Notes under the pieces: generated by a model | What the model was told of the DNA's origin: nothing | Databases searched by the model: none | The model's input: only the letters and a program-made list of their open reading frames with translations | In this document: piece after piece, positions 54,118-62,206 of the stretch | How positions within the stretch are numbered: position 1 is the first letter of the stretch | Layout of the letters: each line of letters begins with the position of its first letter | Origin: Candidatus Gastranaerophilales bacterium | GTDB lineage: Bacteria; Cyanobacteriota; Vampirovibrionia; Gastranaerophilales; Gastranaerophilaceae | Direction: 5' to 3' | DNA length: 64,000 nt | Assembly (NCBI GenBank): GCA_944322745.1 | Contig: CALUPV010000005.1 | Coordinates: 1-64,000 of the forward strand | Made by a program: the position numbers and the translations under genes

Positions 54118-54627
54118 ATGATAGAAATGAAAGTTATGGGTATAGCAATCGATACGGCAAGCGGTTCACCTATAATAGTTTTAAATGATAAAGATAACAG
54201 GAAAGCACTTCCGATATGGATAGGCAGTGCCGAAGCAAGTGCAATTATAAGAAAAATTGAAAATATAAAAGTACTAAGGCCGATGACACACGATTTAATA
54301 ATTGATGTTATAGAAAAAACCGGCTACAGCGTAGATAGAGTTGAAATTAATGATGTAGAAAAAGAAACTTATTTTTCAACAATATATTTAATAAATGATG
54401 AAGGAAAAGAAGTCACTATTGATTCCAGACCATCAGATGCTATTGCTGTAGCAATAAGAGTTGATGCTCCAATTTTTGTTTCAGCAAAAGTTTTAGCAGA
54501 TGGCAGTGTATCTTGTGATAGTGAAAAAGATGAAGCTGAGTCTCAAGAATTCAGAAATTTTATACAAAGTATAAAACCATCTGATTTTGAAAAACTTCTT
54601 AAAGATGATAAGCAGTCTGATCAATAA
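54118..54627 (+). CDS. DUF151 bifunctional nuclease family protein
   Basis: A 169-residue protein of the bifunctional nuclease (BFN/DUF151) family. MEMKVMGIAIDTASGSPIIVL, ALPIWIGSAEASAII and VTIDSRPSDAIAVAIRV are hallmark segments. The family is common in cyanobacteria, actinobacteria and plants; plant members cut single-stranded and damaged nucleic acid. It is the third gene of the adk-map unit (10-base gap). Confidence 0.9.
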   Translation: MIEMKVMGIAIDTASGSPIIVLNDKDNRKALPIWIGSAEASAIIRKIENIKVLRPMTHDLIIDVIEKTGYSVDRVEINDVEKETYFSTIYLINDEGKEVTIDSRPSDAIAVAIRVDAPIFVSAKVLADGSVSCDSEKDEAESQEFRNFIQSIKPSDFEKLLKDDKQSDQ

Positions 54628-54778
54628 ATAATGTGTTGAATCTTATTTTTTCTTTTTTTGCTTTTTTAAAAAGAGGAGAATATTTATTCTTATATAGTTT
54701 ATTTTTTCTAATATCTTCAAACTGTGATAAACCAATAATTGTATCTTTACAAAAAACATCAATAATAAACTTGACCAT
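54599..54778 (-). CDS. possible 59-residue small protein
   Basis: An antisense ORF from ATG (RBS GGAAAGG five bases upstream) to a stop inside the 3' end of the DUF151 gene (29-base overlap). It begins MVKFIIDVFCKDTIIGLS and ends in a Lys-rich helix. The ribosome site is good, but the composition is near-random for this AT content. Kept as a low-confidence candidate because the 224-base gap has no other gene. Confidence 0.25.
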   Translation of the reverse strand: MVKFIIDVFCKDTIIGLSQFEDIRKNKLYKNKYSPLFKKAKKEKIRFNTLFIDQTAYHL

Positions 54779-54851
54779 ATACACCTTTCCAATACTTTTG
54801 ATGTATAATTTTTAATGATAAGGGAAAAAAAAGCAAGGAAAGGATACTTAA

Positions 54852-55052
54852 ATGACAAAAATTACGAAAGATATGGGTATTATAGAAGTATTACAAGCGC
54901 ACCCAGAAACAATTGAAGTTTTTCAAAAATATGGGTTCGGTTGTATTGGTTGTGCTGCTGCAAGATTTGAAAATTTAGAAGCTGGTGCAAAAGTTCATGG
55001 AATTGATCCTGATAAAATGGTAGAAGACCTTAATGCTGCTGTTGTGGAGTAG
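54852..55052 (+). CDS. DUF1858 redox-disulfide protein
   Basis: A 66-residue protein with the DUF1858 fold, the hybrid-cluster-protein-associated redox domain: ITKDMGIIEVLQAHPETIEV, then the redox pair CIGC in YGFGCIGCAAARFENLE. It begins with ATG after AAGGAAAGGA. It may relay electrons or thiols, possibly to HCP-type proteins; the only HCP homologue in this window is at 9.7 kb and has lost its metal site. Confidence 0.9.
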   Translation: MTKITKDMGIIEVLQAHPETIEVFQKYGFGCIGCAAARFENLEAGAKVHGIDPDKMVEDLNAAVVE

Positions 55053-55101
55053 TATTGAATAGTATAAACATTAATTCACGGTTAAATTTATTAATATAAG
55101 C

Positions 55102-55130
55102 GTGACAAAATAATATGTTTTTATTATGAT
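55102..55130 (+). promoter_or_regulatory. promoter of rplI
   Basis: GTGACA (55102-55107), 17 bases and TATGAT (55125-55130), 40 bases upstream of the rplI start. Confidence 0.6.
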
Positions 55131-55171
55131 TTTAATACTTATTCGACAATATACTATTAAGGAGATATAAA

Positions 55172-55666
55172 ATGGAAGTAATTCTAAAAAAAGATGTACA
55201 AAATATTGGTGAAGCCGGTGATATTGTTAACGTAAAAGATGGTTATGCAAGAAACTTCTTATTACCACAAAATTTTGCTGAAGTAGCAACAAAAGGAGCT
55301 AAAGAAAATAGAGAGAAAAATTTAGCAAGAATAAAAGCAAAACAAGAAAAATTGCATGCTGAAGCTCTAGAAGTTGCAAAGAAAATTGAAGAACTTGGGT
55401 CTATTGAGTTTTCTGCTAAAGCAGGTGAATCAGGTAAATTATTCGGAGCAATAACTACAAAGAGATTGTCCGAAGAAATCAAAGCTAAAACAAATATTGA
55501 TATAGATAGAAAGACAATTTCTTTAGATGCTCCAATTAATAAGTTAGGAAGTTTTAATATGACAATAAAATTAACATCAAGAGTAAAAGTAACACTTGGT
55601 GTAAATGTTACAGCTTCTGAAGTATTAAAGGAAGAAATTGAAGAAACTGTTGAAGTTGCAGAATAA
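55172..55666 (+). CDS. rplI: 50S ribosomal protein L9
   Basis: A 164-residue L9. MEVILKKDVQNIGEAGDIVN and VKDGYARNFLLPQNFAEVAT are the N-terminal rRNA-binding signature. A long connecting helix and a C-terminal domain (SGKLFGAITTKRLSEEIK) follow. AAGGAGAT precedes the ATG. It ends with an acidic tail. Confidence 0.96.
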   Translation: MEVILKKDVQNIGEAGDIVNVKDGYARNFLLPQNFAEVATKGAKENREKNLARIKAKQEKLHAEALEVAKKIEELGSIEFSAKAGESGKLFGAITTKRLSEEIKAKTNIDIDRKTISLDAPINKLGSFNMTIKLTSRVKVTLGVNVTASEVLKEEIEETVEVAE

Positions 55667-55711
55667 AATTAGATTAAATAGCAAAAAAATTATTTTTAAT
55701 GTTTTATATGT

Positions 55712-55717
55712 TATAAT
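55712..55717 (+). promoter_or_regulatory. -10 box of the attenuator leader
   Basis: TATAAT in TTATAATATG. No good -35 box can be seen 17 bases upstream. Expected transcription start is near 55724. Confidence 0.5.
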
Positions 55718-55734
55718 ATGACTGAGGTAAAAAC

Positions 55735-55788
55735 ATGAAATTCATACAAAATCGACGCAGCTATAAATTAGGAGGCTTTACGAGATAA
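55735..55788 (+). CDS. 17-residue leader peptide ORF
   Basis: ATG to TAA encodes MKFIQNRRSYKLGGFTR with GAGG 8 bases upstream. The last codons (LGGF) are within the AGGAGGCTTT segment that can pair with the terminator, so ribosome position could decide the fold. Its Arg codons (cga cgc) are unusual for this AT-rich genome. Confidence 0.55.
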   Translation: MKFIQNRRSYKLGGFTR

Positions 55789-55848
55789 TCGTAACGATTT
55801 TGTTATGACAGTATTTAAAAGCCTTCTTTTTTTAAAGAAGGTTTTTTA
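55747..55848 (+). promoter_or_regulatory. candidate transcription attenuator
   Basis: CAAAATCG (55747-55754) pairs with CGATTTTG (55795-55802), enclosing TACGA/TCGTA (55779-55793). AGGAGGCTTT (55770-55779) can instead pair in full (one G-U) with AAAGCCTTCT (55818-55827). The same strand CCTTCTTT (55822-55829) pairs with AAAGAAGG (55834-55841) as a terminator with a six-T run. The two folds are mutually exclusive. Confidence 0.6.
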
Positions 55849-55868
55849 TTGATTAAAGGAGAAGAAAA

Positions 55869-55952
55869 TTGAAAAATTTACGACGAGCAGAAAAATATCA
55901 AAAGGCAAATACCCCGTTTGTCAAATTGAGAAATTTAATTTGGGGCTTGTAA
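55869..55952 (+). CDS. possible 27-residue basic peptide
   Basis: A TTG-start ORF with AAAGGAG 7 bases upstream. It encodes a 27-residue basic peptide beginning MKNLRRAEKYQKANTPF and ending LIWGL. It lies between the attenuator and the next gene, whose start is 24 bases after its stop. It could be a second leader peptide. Confidence 0.4.
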   Translation: MKNLRRAEKYQKANTPFVKLRNLIWGL

Positions 55953-55975
55953 TAAGGTAAATAAAAGGAAAAAAT

Positions 55976-57325
55976 ATGACAGTACAAGCTATTACTACAA
56001 AAGTTATATCAACACTAGGAAATAAAGATTCATTAATACCTATTATGGTAAAAGACGGTGTAGACAGCACAAGTCTTACATACAAGTCATTTAAAGAAGG
56101 CGGAAAAGTTGAAGGGATAGACAGAGCCATTGATGAATTTGGAACTCAAGCTATTTGGATTGGCGGAATTCCATTTTATAAAAAATTAATTGAATGGACT
56201 GTATATAAAGCCGCAAAAATAAATCCCGCAGTAGATCCAAGAATCATTGCAGATAAGGAGTATTCATCTTGGGCGTTAGAAAATGCTAAAGGGATAATGT
56301 CAAACTCTAAAACACAAACTGTAAAGCAAGCACTTGCAGATTGTTTAAAAGATGGTGGTACAAAAGCAAAAAATCTCTATAAAGGTAAAATAATTGCCGC
56401 TACAGCCTTAACTTTAGCTACTTTCTTTTTACTTACGAAAACTAAACAAAAGAATACTAAAAATACTGTAATAAATGACATGAAGAAAGAAATGCAAGAT
56501 ACCTTTATCAGTTCTCCTAAAGATGATTCAGGTGTATTTTCTTCATTTAAGGATTTTACCTCAAATAGCAAACAAAATGAAAAAACACCATCATTCAAAG
56601 GTGTTGTAAAAAATGTTTCTGATGCAATAATGTTTAATCCTGTTCATAATATGAAAATTATTGATGCAGGTATTACAACCGAAAGACTTGCTTGTTCAAG
56701 AAATAAAACTGAGTTCTGTGAACATGCAATAAAAGAAGGTAGTTTCTTATTCTTCTTATATAAATTCGGTGGAATGATTGAAGATGGAATAAATAAGTTT
56801 TCATCAAAAATATTAAAAACGCCAATTGATTTGCCTATTGATGTTTTAATGGATAGCCAATTTTCTGAGGCACTAAAAAACGGTAAAATTTCGTCAGATG
56901 TTGTACAAGCTCCATTATCAAAATCTCTTACCGAAAAACTTAACTTTATTGTTAATAATCCTGATAATACGCTTGTTCAAGCTGCGAAAAAATCAAAAAT
57001 TATTTCAACAGTTAAAGACAAAGCCGGAAAATCTGTAGTTGATACGTCAAAATATATTGATATGAAAGCTTTTGATTCATTAGCTCAAAATTTAACTGCT
57101 ATGGAAGAATCATTTAAGGCTGCGAATTCCCCGGTTAAAAGCTTTTTAAATAAGGCAAAAGGTCTTAAAGTTGCATCAGTAATGGCTAATATAGGTATTT
57201 CTTGTATTATATTAGGATATATTATTCCAAAAGCCGTGTATAAATATAGAGAAATTAAAACAGGAACTACAAAATTCCATGTTGCTGAAGACATAAAGAA
57301 AGATAATAAGAAAGGCGTTCAATAA
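55976..57325 (+). CDS. unknown membrane-associated protein with internal SFKG motif
   Basis: A 449-residue protein. Residues 135-155 form one TM helix (GKIIAATALTLATFFLL), and another hydrophobic stretch near 410-430 (VASVMANIGISCIILGYIIP) may be a second. SFKG is at residues 206-209 after a disordered region, directly before the next globular part (VVKNVSDAIMFNPVHNM). It starts after AAAGGAAAA. I recognise no family. Its terminator overlaps its stop codon. Confidence 0.7.
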   Translation: MTVQAITTKVISTLGNKDSLIPIMVKDGVDSTSLTYKSFKEGGKVEGIDRAIDEFGTQAIWIGGIPFYKKLIEWTVYKAAKINPAVDPRIIADKEYSSWALENAKGIMSNSKTQTVKQALADCLKDGGTKAKNLYKGKIIAATALTLATFFLLTKTKQKNTKNTVINDMKKEMQDTFISSPKDDSGVFSSFKDFTSNSKQNEKTPSFKGVVKNVSDAIMFNPVHNMKIIDAGITTERLACSRNKTEFCEHAIKEGSFLFFLYKFGGMIEDGINKFSSKILKTPIDLPIDVLMDSQFSEALKNGKISSDVVQAPLSKSLTEKLNFIVNNPDNTLVQAAKKSKIISTVKDKAGKSVVDTSKYIDMKAFDSLAQNLTAMEESFKAANSPVKSFLNKAKGLKVASVMANIGISCIILGYIIPKAVYKYREIKTGTTKFHVAEDIKKDNKKGVQ

Positions 57326-57340
57326 GAATGCCTTTCACTT
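57311..57340 (+). terminator. terminator overlapping the stop of the unknown membrane protein
   Basis: AAAGGCGTTC and GAATGCCTTT make a 10-bp stem (one G-U pair) over the stop codon; the downstream run is CACTTTTT. Confidence 0.65.
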
Positions 57341-57349
57341 TTTAAAATG

Positions 57350-57371
57350 CTTATGATAAAATTATCATAAG
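57350..57371 (+). promoter_or_regulatory. inverted repeat over the radical SAM cluster promoter
   Basis: CTTATGATAA and TTATCATAAG are perfect 10-bp arms separated by two A. A -10-like TATGAT (57352-57357) lies inside the left arm, so a bound repressor would block the promoter. It is 12 bases before the TTG start. Confidence 0.55.
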
Positions 57372-57382
57372 AGGGATTTATT

Positions 57383-58360
57383 TTGCGTTATAAAAGTTGT
57401 TATTGGATAGAATCCGGAATAAATTTTGATAGAGATGCATATAAAGTATGTTGCTTATATAGCGCAAAGGGTGGTGGAAATACAATTGTAAAAGATAATT
57501 ACAAAGGTGAGCCTGTAGATTGGGATAAATTTTTTTCTTTTAAAAAACAAATGAAAGATATTCATAAGAGCGGAAAAGTTTATCCTAAATGTGAAGGGTG
57601 CATATTCCTAGAAGAAAGAGATTGGCCGGATGATCATACAAAGATAAGTATGATAAATCTTGATTATTGGACAAAGTGTAATTCCAGATGCTCATATTGC
57701 CATACTATGGCAGATAAAGATGCCTATAATCGTTTTAAAAATTATAATTTTCTTCCGATACTGAAAGATATGATAAAAAGAGATATTTTAAGACCAAACG
57801 GACACGTTAGTTTTGGGGGTGGAGAAGTAACTTTATTAAAAGAATTTGATAAATTATTGCATATATTTATGGAAGCTGGATTCCCGCTTACACGTATACA
57901 TTCTTCTTGTATAAAATATTCGAGAGCAATAGAAAAAGGCTTAAAAAACGGTTGTGTTGATCTTATTGTTTCTGTTGATGCAGGTTCAAAACATATGCAT
58001 GAAAAAGTAAAACAAGTTAAGTCATATGATAAAGTATGGAAAAACCTAAAAAGGTATGCTTCTCATCAGAAAGATCCTTTTGCTGTTAAGGTTAAATATA
58101 TCTTAATTCCCGGCGTTAATGACAGTAAAGAAGAAATTGAGCTTTGGTTGAAAAAAGCAAAAGAAAACGGAATTAATTGTGTGTTGCATGAAATTGAATC
58201 AAAGTGGTTTTATGCAAGAAGAGAAAATGTTCCTGATAATATAATTGAATTTTTTGATTTTGCAAAAGAAAAAGCGGGAAGTTTAGGCTTAAAGTACGAA
58301 TTATATGAGCGAGCAGAACATATGATGAAATTCAAAAATGAAAAAAAAGGAGCAAATTAA
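57383..58360 (+). CDS. radical SAM protein 1 of 3
   Basis: A 325-residue radical SAM enzyme. TTG start with AGAGGG upstream. The SAM cluster is CNSRCSYC (Cys99, 103, 106). The usual GGEP is GGGEV here. N-terminal Cys6, Cys23/24, Cys70 and Cys73 are shared in position with the next two genes, so an auxiliary metal site is likely. The sequence EKVKQVKSYDKVW and its C-terminal half closely match gene 3, showing tandem duplication. No C-terminal SPASM motif. Substrate unknown. Confidence 0.85.
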   Translation: MRYKSCYWIESGINFDRDAYKVCCLYSAKGGGNTIVKDNYKGEPVDWDKFFSFKKQMKDIHKSGKVYPKCEGCIFLEERDWPDDHTKISMINLDYWTKCNSRCSYCHTMADKDAYNRFKNYNFLPILKDMIKRDILRPNGHVSFGGGEVTLLKEFDKLLHIFMEAGFPLTRIHSSCIKYSRAIEKGLKNGCVDLIVSVDAGSKHMHEKVKQVKSYDKVWKNLKRYASHQKDPFAVKVKYILIPGVNDSKEEIELWLKKAKENGINCVLHEIESKWFYARRENVPDNIIEFFDFAKEKAGSLGLKYELYERAEHMMKFKNEKKGAN

Positions 58361-59347
58361 ATGCAAGAATATACAAGTTGTCATTGGCTCCAACATGGTT
58401 TAAGTTTTGAAAATGATCATATAGAGATGTGTTGTTTGTGTTGTCATAAAGGCGGTGGCAGACTTTATATAAAGGAAAGCTATAATGGTAAGGGCGTTAG
58501 TTGGGATGACATATTAAATCTAAAAGAAAAATTTATTAGCGACAATAAAAATGGAATTATTGATCCAAGATGTGAAGGCTGTTTTAATTTAGTATATAGA
58601 GGATGGGAAGAATCAACACCATATATAAATTATATCCATTTTAATCATTGGACTCACTGTAATAGTGACTGTATTTATTGTTATACAAAATGGGACAAAA
58701 AAGCGTTTAATTCTCGACCTCACTATAAAGTATTGCCTATGGTAAAAGATTTATTTAAGAAAAAATTATTTAGACCAGATGGGGAGATAACTTTTGCGGG
58801 TGGTGAGCCGACCATTCTTAATGAATTTGAAGAATTAGTCACTTTCTTATTAAAAAATGGTGCAGAGCGTATAACGGTTCATTCTTCCGGAATAAAATAT
58901 TCGAAAGCAATTGAAAGAGGTATTAAAGAAAAGAAGTTGTCTGTGTGTTTGTCTGCGGATTCCGGTACAAAAGAAACATACAAAGCAGTAAAAAGAGTTG
59001 ATAAGTTTGATAAATTTTGGGAAAATGCAAAAAAGTATGCAAAAGCTCAAAAAGATATTGATAATAAATTTTTTGTCGAATCAAAATTTATACTAATTCC
59101 TAATGTAAATACAAATAAAAATGAAATTGATAAATGGATGGATTTAACTATAAAGTCAGGAATAAATTCAATTGTTATTGATATTGAAAATGATTACTGC
59201 AAAGAACTAAGAGCTAAAAACGAAGAAAAACCAAAGTATCTTATTGAGCTCTGCAATTATATAATACAAAGAGCAAAAGAGCTTGATTTAAACTTGGTAG
59301 AATATAATAATTTCAGATATTTAGTGACAGAATATAATTTGATGTAA
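58361..59347 (+). CDS. radical SAM protein 2 of 3
   Basis: A 328-residue paralogue directly abutting gene 1, with AAAGGAG within gene 1's end. SAM cluster CNSDCIYC (Cys100, 104, 107), ITFAGGEPTI present. N-terminal cysteines are Cys7, CCLCC (24, 25, 27, 28), Cys71 and Cys74; this copy has the richest Cys set. It is the most divergent of the three C-terminally. Confidence 0.87.
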   Translation: MQEYTSCHWLQHGLSFENDHIEMCCLCCHKGGGRLYIKESYNGKGVSWDDILNLKEKFISDNKNGIIDPRCEGCFNLVYRGWEESTPYINYIHFNHWTHCNSDCIYCYTKWDKKAFNSRPHYKVLPMVKDLFKKKLFRPDGEITFAGGEPTILNEFEELVTFLLKNGAERITVHSSGIKYSKAIERGIKEKKLSVCLSADSGTKETYKAVKRVDKFDKFWENAKKYAKAQKDIDNKFFVESKFILIPNVNTNKNEIDKWMDLTIKSGINSIVIDIENDYCKELRAKNEEKPKYLIELCNYIIQRAKELDLNLVEYNNFRYLVTEYNLM

Positions 59348-59358
59348 AGGAATAAAAA

Positions 59359-60354
59359 TTGGAAGGTTTTGAAAGTTGCAGTTATATTGAACATGGAATG
59401 GTTCTTGACCATTGTAATCGAATTCGTTCTTGTAATAACTTTAATCCAAGATATGGAGGGCGTCCGATCATTTATGAAAATTATCATGGAGAAAAAATAA
59501 ACTGGAAAGAATTTTTTGATATAAAAAGAGAGCTTAGAAAAAAATATAGAGAAAACTCTTGTCCTGAACTTTGTAAAAATTGTGTAAATACATCATTTAA
59601 GAATTGGGATGATGACGATTATATTGATTACTTGCTACTTACGCCATGGGTTCCTTGTAATTCTAATTGTATATATTGTCAAGCCCCCAGAGATAAAGAA
59701 GTGCTGGAAAATACTACAGTTTATAAAGTGCTTCCATTAATAAAAGACATGATAAAAAATAACATCTTAAAAAAAGATGGTACTATTGATTTTGCAGGAG
59801 GCGAACCAACAATTTATAAAGAATTTGAAGCATTATTAAATGAATTTATTAAGCATGATTTTACAAAAATAATAATACATACAAATGCAATTAAAAAAAG
59901 TAATGCTATAATTAAAGGTTTAAAAAAAGGTGTTGTTCGTGTTCTTGTGTCAATAGATGCTGGTTCAAAAGGAGTACATGAAAAAGTTAAACAAGTAAAA
60001 TCATATGATAAAGTATGGGAAAATTTAAATGAATATGCTAAGAATCAGCCATTAGGGGCAGATTTCGTAAAAGCTAAATATATAATAGTTCCCGGACTCA
60101 ATGATACGGAAGAAGAAATTAGGCTTTGGCTTGAGAAATGCAAAGAAATAAATATAAAAAGTGTTGTATTAAATCTTGATTTCAACTGGATTATGAAAAA
60201 TGTAGATAATGACTTAATTCCAATATATAATTTAATGAATTATACACAAGCCAAAGCAAAAGAAATGGATATGAATTGCGAGTTATATGGACAAATTTTT
60301 CAAGTAAAATGTGAAGTAGAAAAGTCTAGAGAAGAAAATATAGCAGGATTTTAA
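59359..60354 (+). CDS. radical SAM protein 3 of 3
   Basis: A 331-residue paralogue with TTG start and AAAGGAA upstream. SAM cluster CNSNCIYC (Cys100, 104, 107), IDFAGGEPTIYKEFE. N-terminal Cys7, Cys19, Cys25, Cys68, Cys72 and Cys75 keep the conserved pattern. It ends one base before the dehydrogenase start. Shares EKVKQVKSYDKVW with gene 1. Confidence 0.87.
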   Translation: MEGFESCSYIEHGMVLDHCNRIRSCNNFNPRYGGRPIIYENYHGEKINWKEFFDIKRELRKKYRENSCPELCKNCVNTSFKNWDDDDYIDYLLLTPWVPCNSNCIYCQAPRDKEVLENTTVYKVLPLIKDMIKNNILKKDGTIDFAGGEPTIYKEFEALLNEFIKHDFTKIIIHTNAIKKSNAIIKGLKKGVVRVLVSIDAGSKGVHEKVKQVKSYDKVWENLNEYAKNQPLGADFVKAKYIIVPGLNDTEEEIRLWLEKCKEINIKSVVLNLDFNWIMKNVDNDLIPIYNLMNYTQAKAKEMDMNCELYGQIFQVKCEVEKSREENIAGF

Positions 60355-60355
60355 A

Positions 60356-61336
60356 ATGAAAATAGCAGTTTTTGAAAAAAGGCCTTATGAAGAATCAATA
60401 ATAAGAGAATTTCAAATAGATAATGGAATAGAAGTTGTTAGTACAGATGAAATTTTAGATGATACAACAATAGCGTTATGTAAAAATGCAGATGCTATTA
60501 CAACACTTGGTTTTAGTAAATTAGATAAAAAACTGCTGGATAAAATAAAAAGCTATGGTGTAAAATATATCTCAACAAGAACTATCGGTTATAATCATTA
60601 TGATTTAGATTATGCAAAAAAAATTGGCCTTAAAGTTTGTAATGTAACATATGCACCAAATGGGGTAGCTGATTTTACTGTAATGTTAATGCTGCTTACA
60701 ATAAGGAAATACAAACCGGCAATGTGGAGGCAAAATGTAAATGACTACACTCTAAATGGTCTTATGGGAAAAGAGATGAGACATATGACAATTGGAGTTA
60801 TTGGTACAGGAAGAATTGGATTTACAGTAATTAAAAATCTATCAGGCTTTGGATGTAAAATTCTTGCATATGACAAATATCAAAATAATTCAGTAAAAGA
60901 ATTTGCTGAATATGTTGATTTTGATAAACTTTTAAAAGAATCTGATATTATTACAATACATGTACCTCTAACACCAGAAAATAAAGAAATAATAAATAAA
61001 AATAGTATATCAAAAATGAAAGATGGAGTTATTATAGTTAATACAGCAAGAAGTGAATTGACTAACATACAAGATTTAATTGAAGGTATTGAAACTCAAA
61101 AAATTGGGGCACTTGCTTTGGATGTATTTGATAATGAGGATGAAATATATCATCATTACTTCTCAACAGATATAATAAAAAACAGAGATATGGCATATCT
61201 AAGACAATTTCCCAATGTAATTCTTACACAGCATATGGCATTTTTCACAGATTCAGCTGTTAATGAAATGATTATAAATAGTTTAAATAACCTGCTGGAT
61301 TTTTATAATACTGGAACCTGTAGAAATGAATTATAA
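60356..61336 (+). CDS. D-2-hydroxyacid dehydrogenase (D-lactate dehydrogenase-like)
   Basis: A 326-residue NAD-dependent dehydrogenase. The NAD loop is IGVIGTGRIGFTVIKNL; substrate and catalytic residues are in NTARSELT (Arg), DVFDNEDE (Glu) and ILTQHMAFFT (His). MAYLRQFPNVILTQH strongly resembles D-lactate dehydrogenase and VanH. It is the last gene of the radical SAM cluster and could make D-lactate by fermentation or a D-hydroxyacid used by the cluster. Confidence 0.92.
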   Translation: MKIAVFEKRPYEESIIREFQIDNGIEVVSTDEILDDTTIALCKNADAITTLGFSKLDKKLLDKIKSYGVKYISTRTIGYNHYDLDYAKKIGLKVCNVTYAPNGVADFTVMLMLLTIRKYKPAMWRQNVNDYTLNGLMGKEMRHMTIGVIGTGRIGFTVIKNLSGFGCKILAYDKYQNNSVKEFAEYVDFDKLLKESDIITIHVPLTPENKEIINKNSISKMKDGVIIVNTARSELTNIQDLIEGIETQKIGALALDVFDNEDEIYHHYFSTDIIKNRDMAYLRQFPNVILTQHMAFFTDSAVNEMIINSLNNLLDFYNTGTCRNEL

Positions 61337-61366
61337 AAAAGACCGATTTTATATCGGTCTTTTTTA
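61335..61366. terminator. bidirectional terminator
   Basis: AAAAAAGACCGAT and ATCGGTCTTTTTT form a 13-bp stem ending the radical SAM cluster and, from the other side, the Bax inhibitor gene. Confidence 0.92.
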
Positions 61367-61388
61367 TTAAATAAACAGGTAGCAATAA

Positions 61389-62126
61389 TTAATTTCGACT
61401 TCTTGTTCTTGCCAATAATCTTAATATTTCAATATATAGCCATACAATTGTTACTAACAGACCAAAAGAACAATACCATTCAAAATAAGAAGGTAAATTA
61501 GCCTTAACACCATTATCAATATTATCGAAGTCAATAATTAAATTTAATGCAGCAATAAGTGCAATAACAACATTAACTCCAATTGCAAGATTAGAATTGT
61601 TGTAAAAATATGGAACATTTACCTTAAACAATAATAAAATAATTGCTATTAAATAGAATAAACCAACAGCTAGTGTCGCAGTTAGAATTATAGCTCTAAA
61701 TTTTTGAGTAGCCTTTATTATGCCTGTTCTATACAATATAGCCATTGAGAATACAACTAAAAAAGTAACCGAAATTGCTTGTGTAACAATACCTTCGTAC
61801 ATTTTTTCAAAGAAACAAGAAACACCTGAAATTAAAGCCCCTTCCGCAAAAGCATATATTGGCGCCAAATACGGTGATTTATCTTTCATAAAAGGAATTG
61901 CTATACCAAGAACCAGTCCTACTATAAGACCTATCCACATGAGAATATTAACAAAATCATAACGTCCCATTGAAAACTGATAATATACAGCCGCCGCAGA
62001 AACTATCATTATAAGTGATAAAATCAAAAGTTTATTCATTGTACCTGCAACGGTCATAGGCTTTTCCGTCAAAGCATATGCTTGTTCATAAACACTTTCA
62101 TTAAAAATAGGATTTGTACTTTTCAT
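61389..62126 (-). CDS. Bax inhibitor-1 (YccA/YetJ) family membrane protein
   Basis: A 245-residue membrane protein with seven TM helices after a 30-residue soluble N-terminus. The family pattern YALTEKPMTVAGTMNKLLIL and the C-terminal NLIIDFDNIDNGVKANLPSYFEWYCSFGLLVTIVWLY-type acidic dyad region are present; the aspartates in DFDNID would be the pH-sensing pair. Relatives conduct Ca2+ or modulate FtsH. Role here unknown. Confidence 0.85.
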   Translation of the reverse strand: MKSTNPIFNESVYEQAYALTEKPMTVAGTMNKLLILSLIMIVSAAAVYYQFSMGRYDFVNILMWIGLIVGLVLGIAIPFMKDKSPYLAPIYAFAEGALISGVSCFFEKMYEGIVTQAISVTFLVVFSMAILYRTGIIKATQKFRAIILTATLAVGLFYLIAIILLLFKVNVPYFYNNSNLAIGVNVVIALIAALNLIIDFDNIDNGVKANLPSYFEWYCSFGLLVTIVWLYIEILRLLARTRSRN

Positions 62127-62206
62127 TTTCCCTCCTAAGAAATATACATGTAGATTATACCATATTTCATAAGAATATGAGAATATTCATAAAAAGGAGA
62201 TAATTT

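Noticed and set aside
54633-54815. 60-residue hydrophobic ORF after the DUF151 gene
   Set aside because: It has no ribosome site and is rich in Phe from a T-tract.
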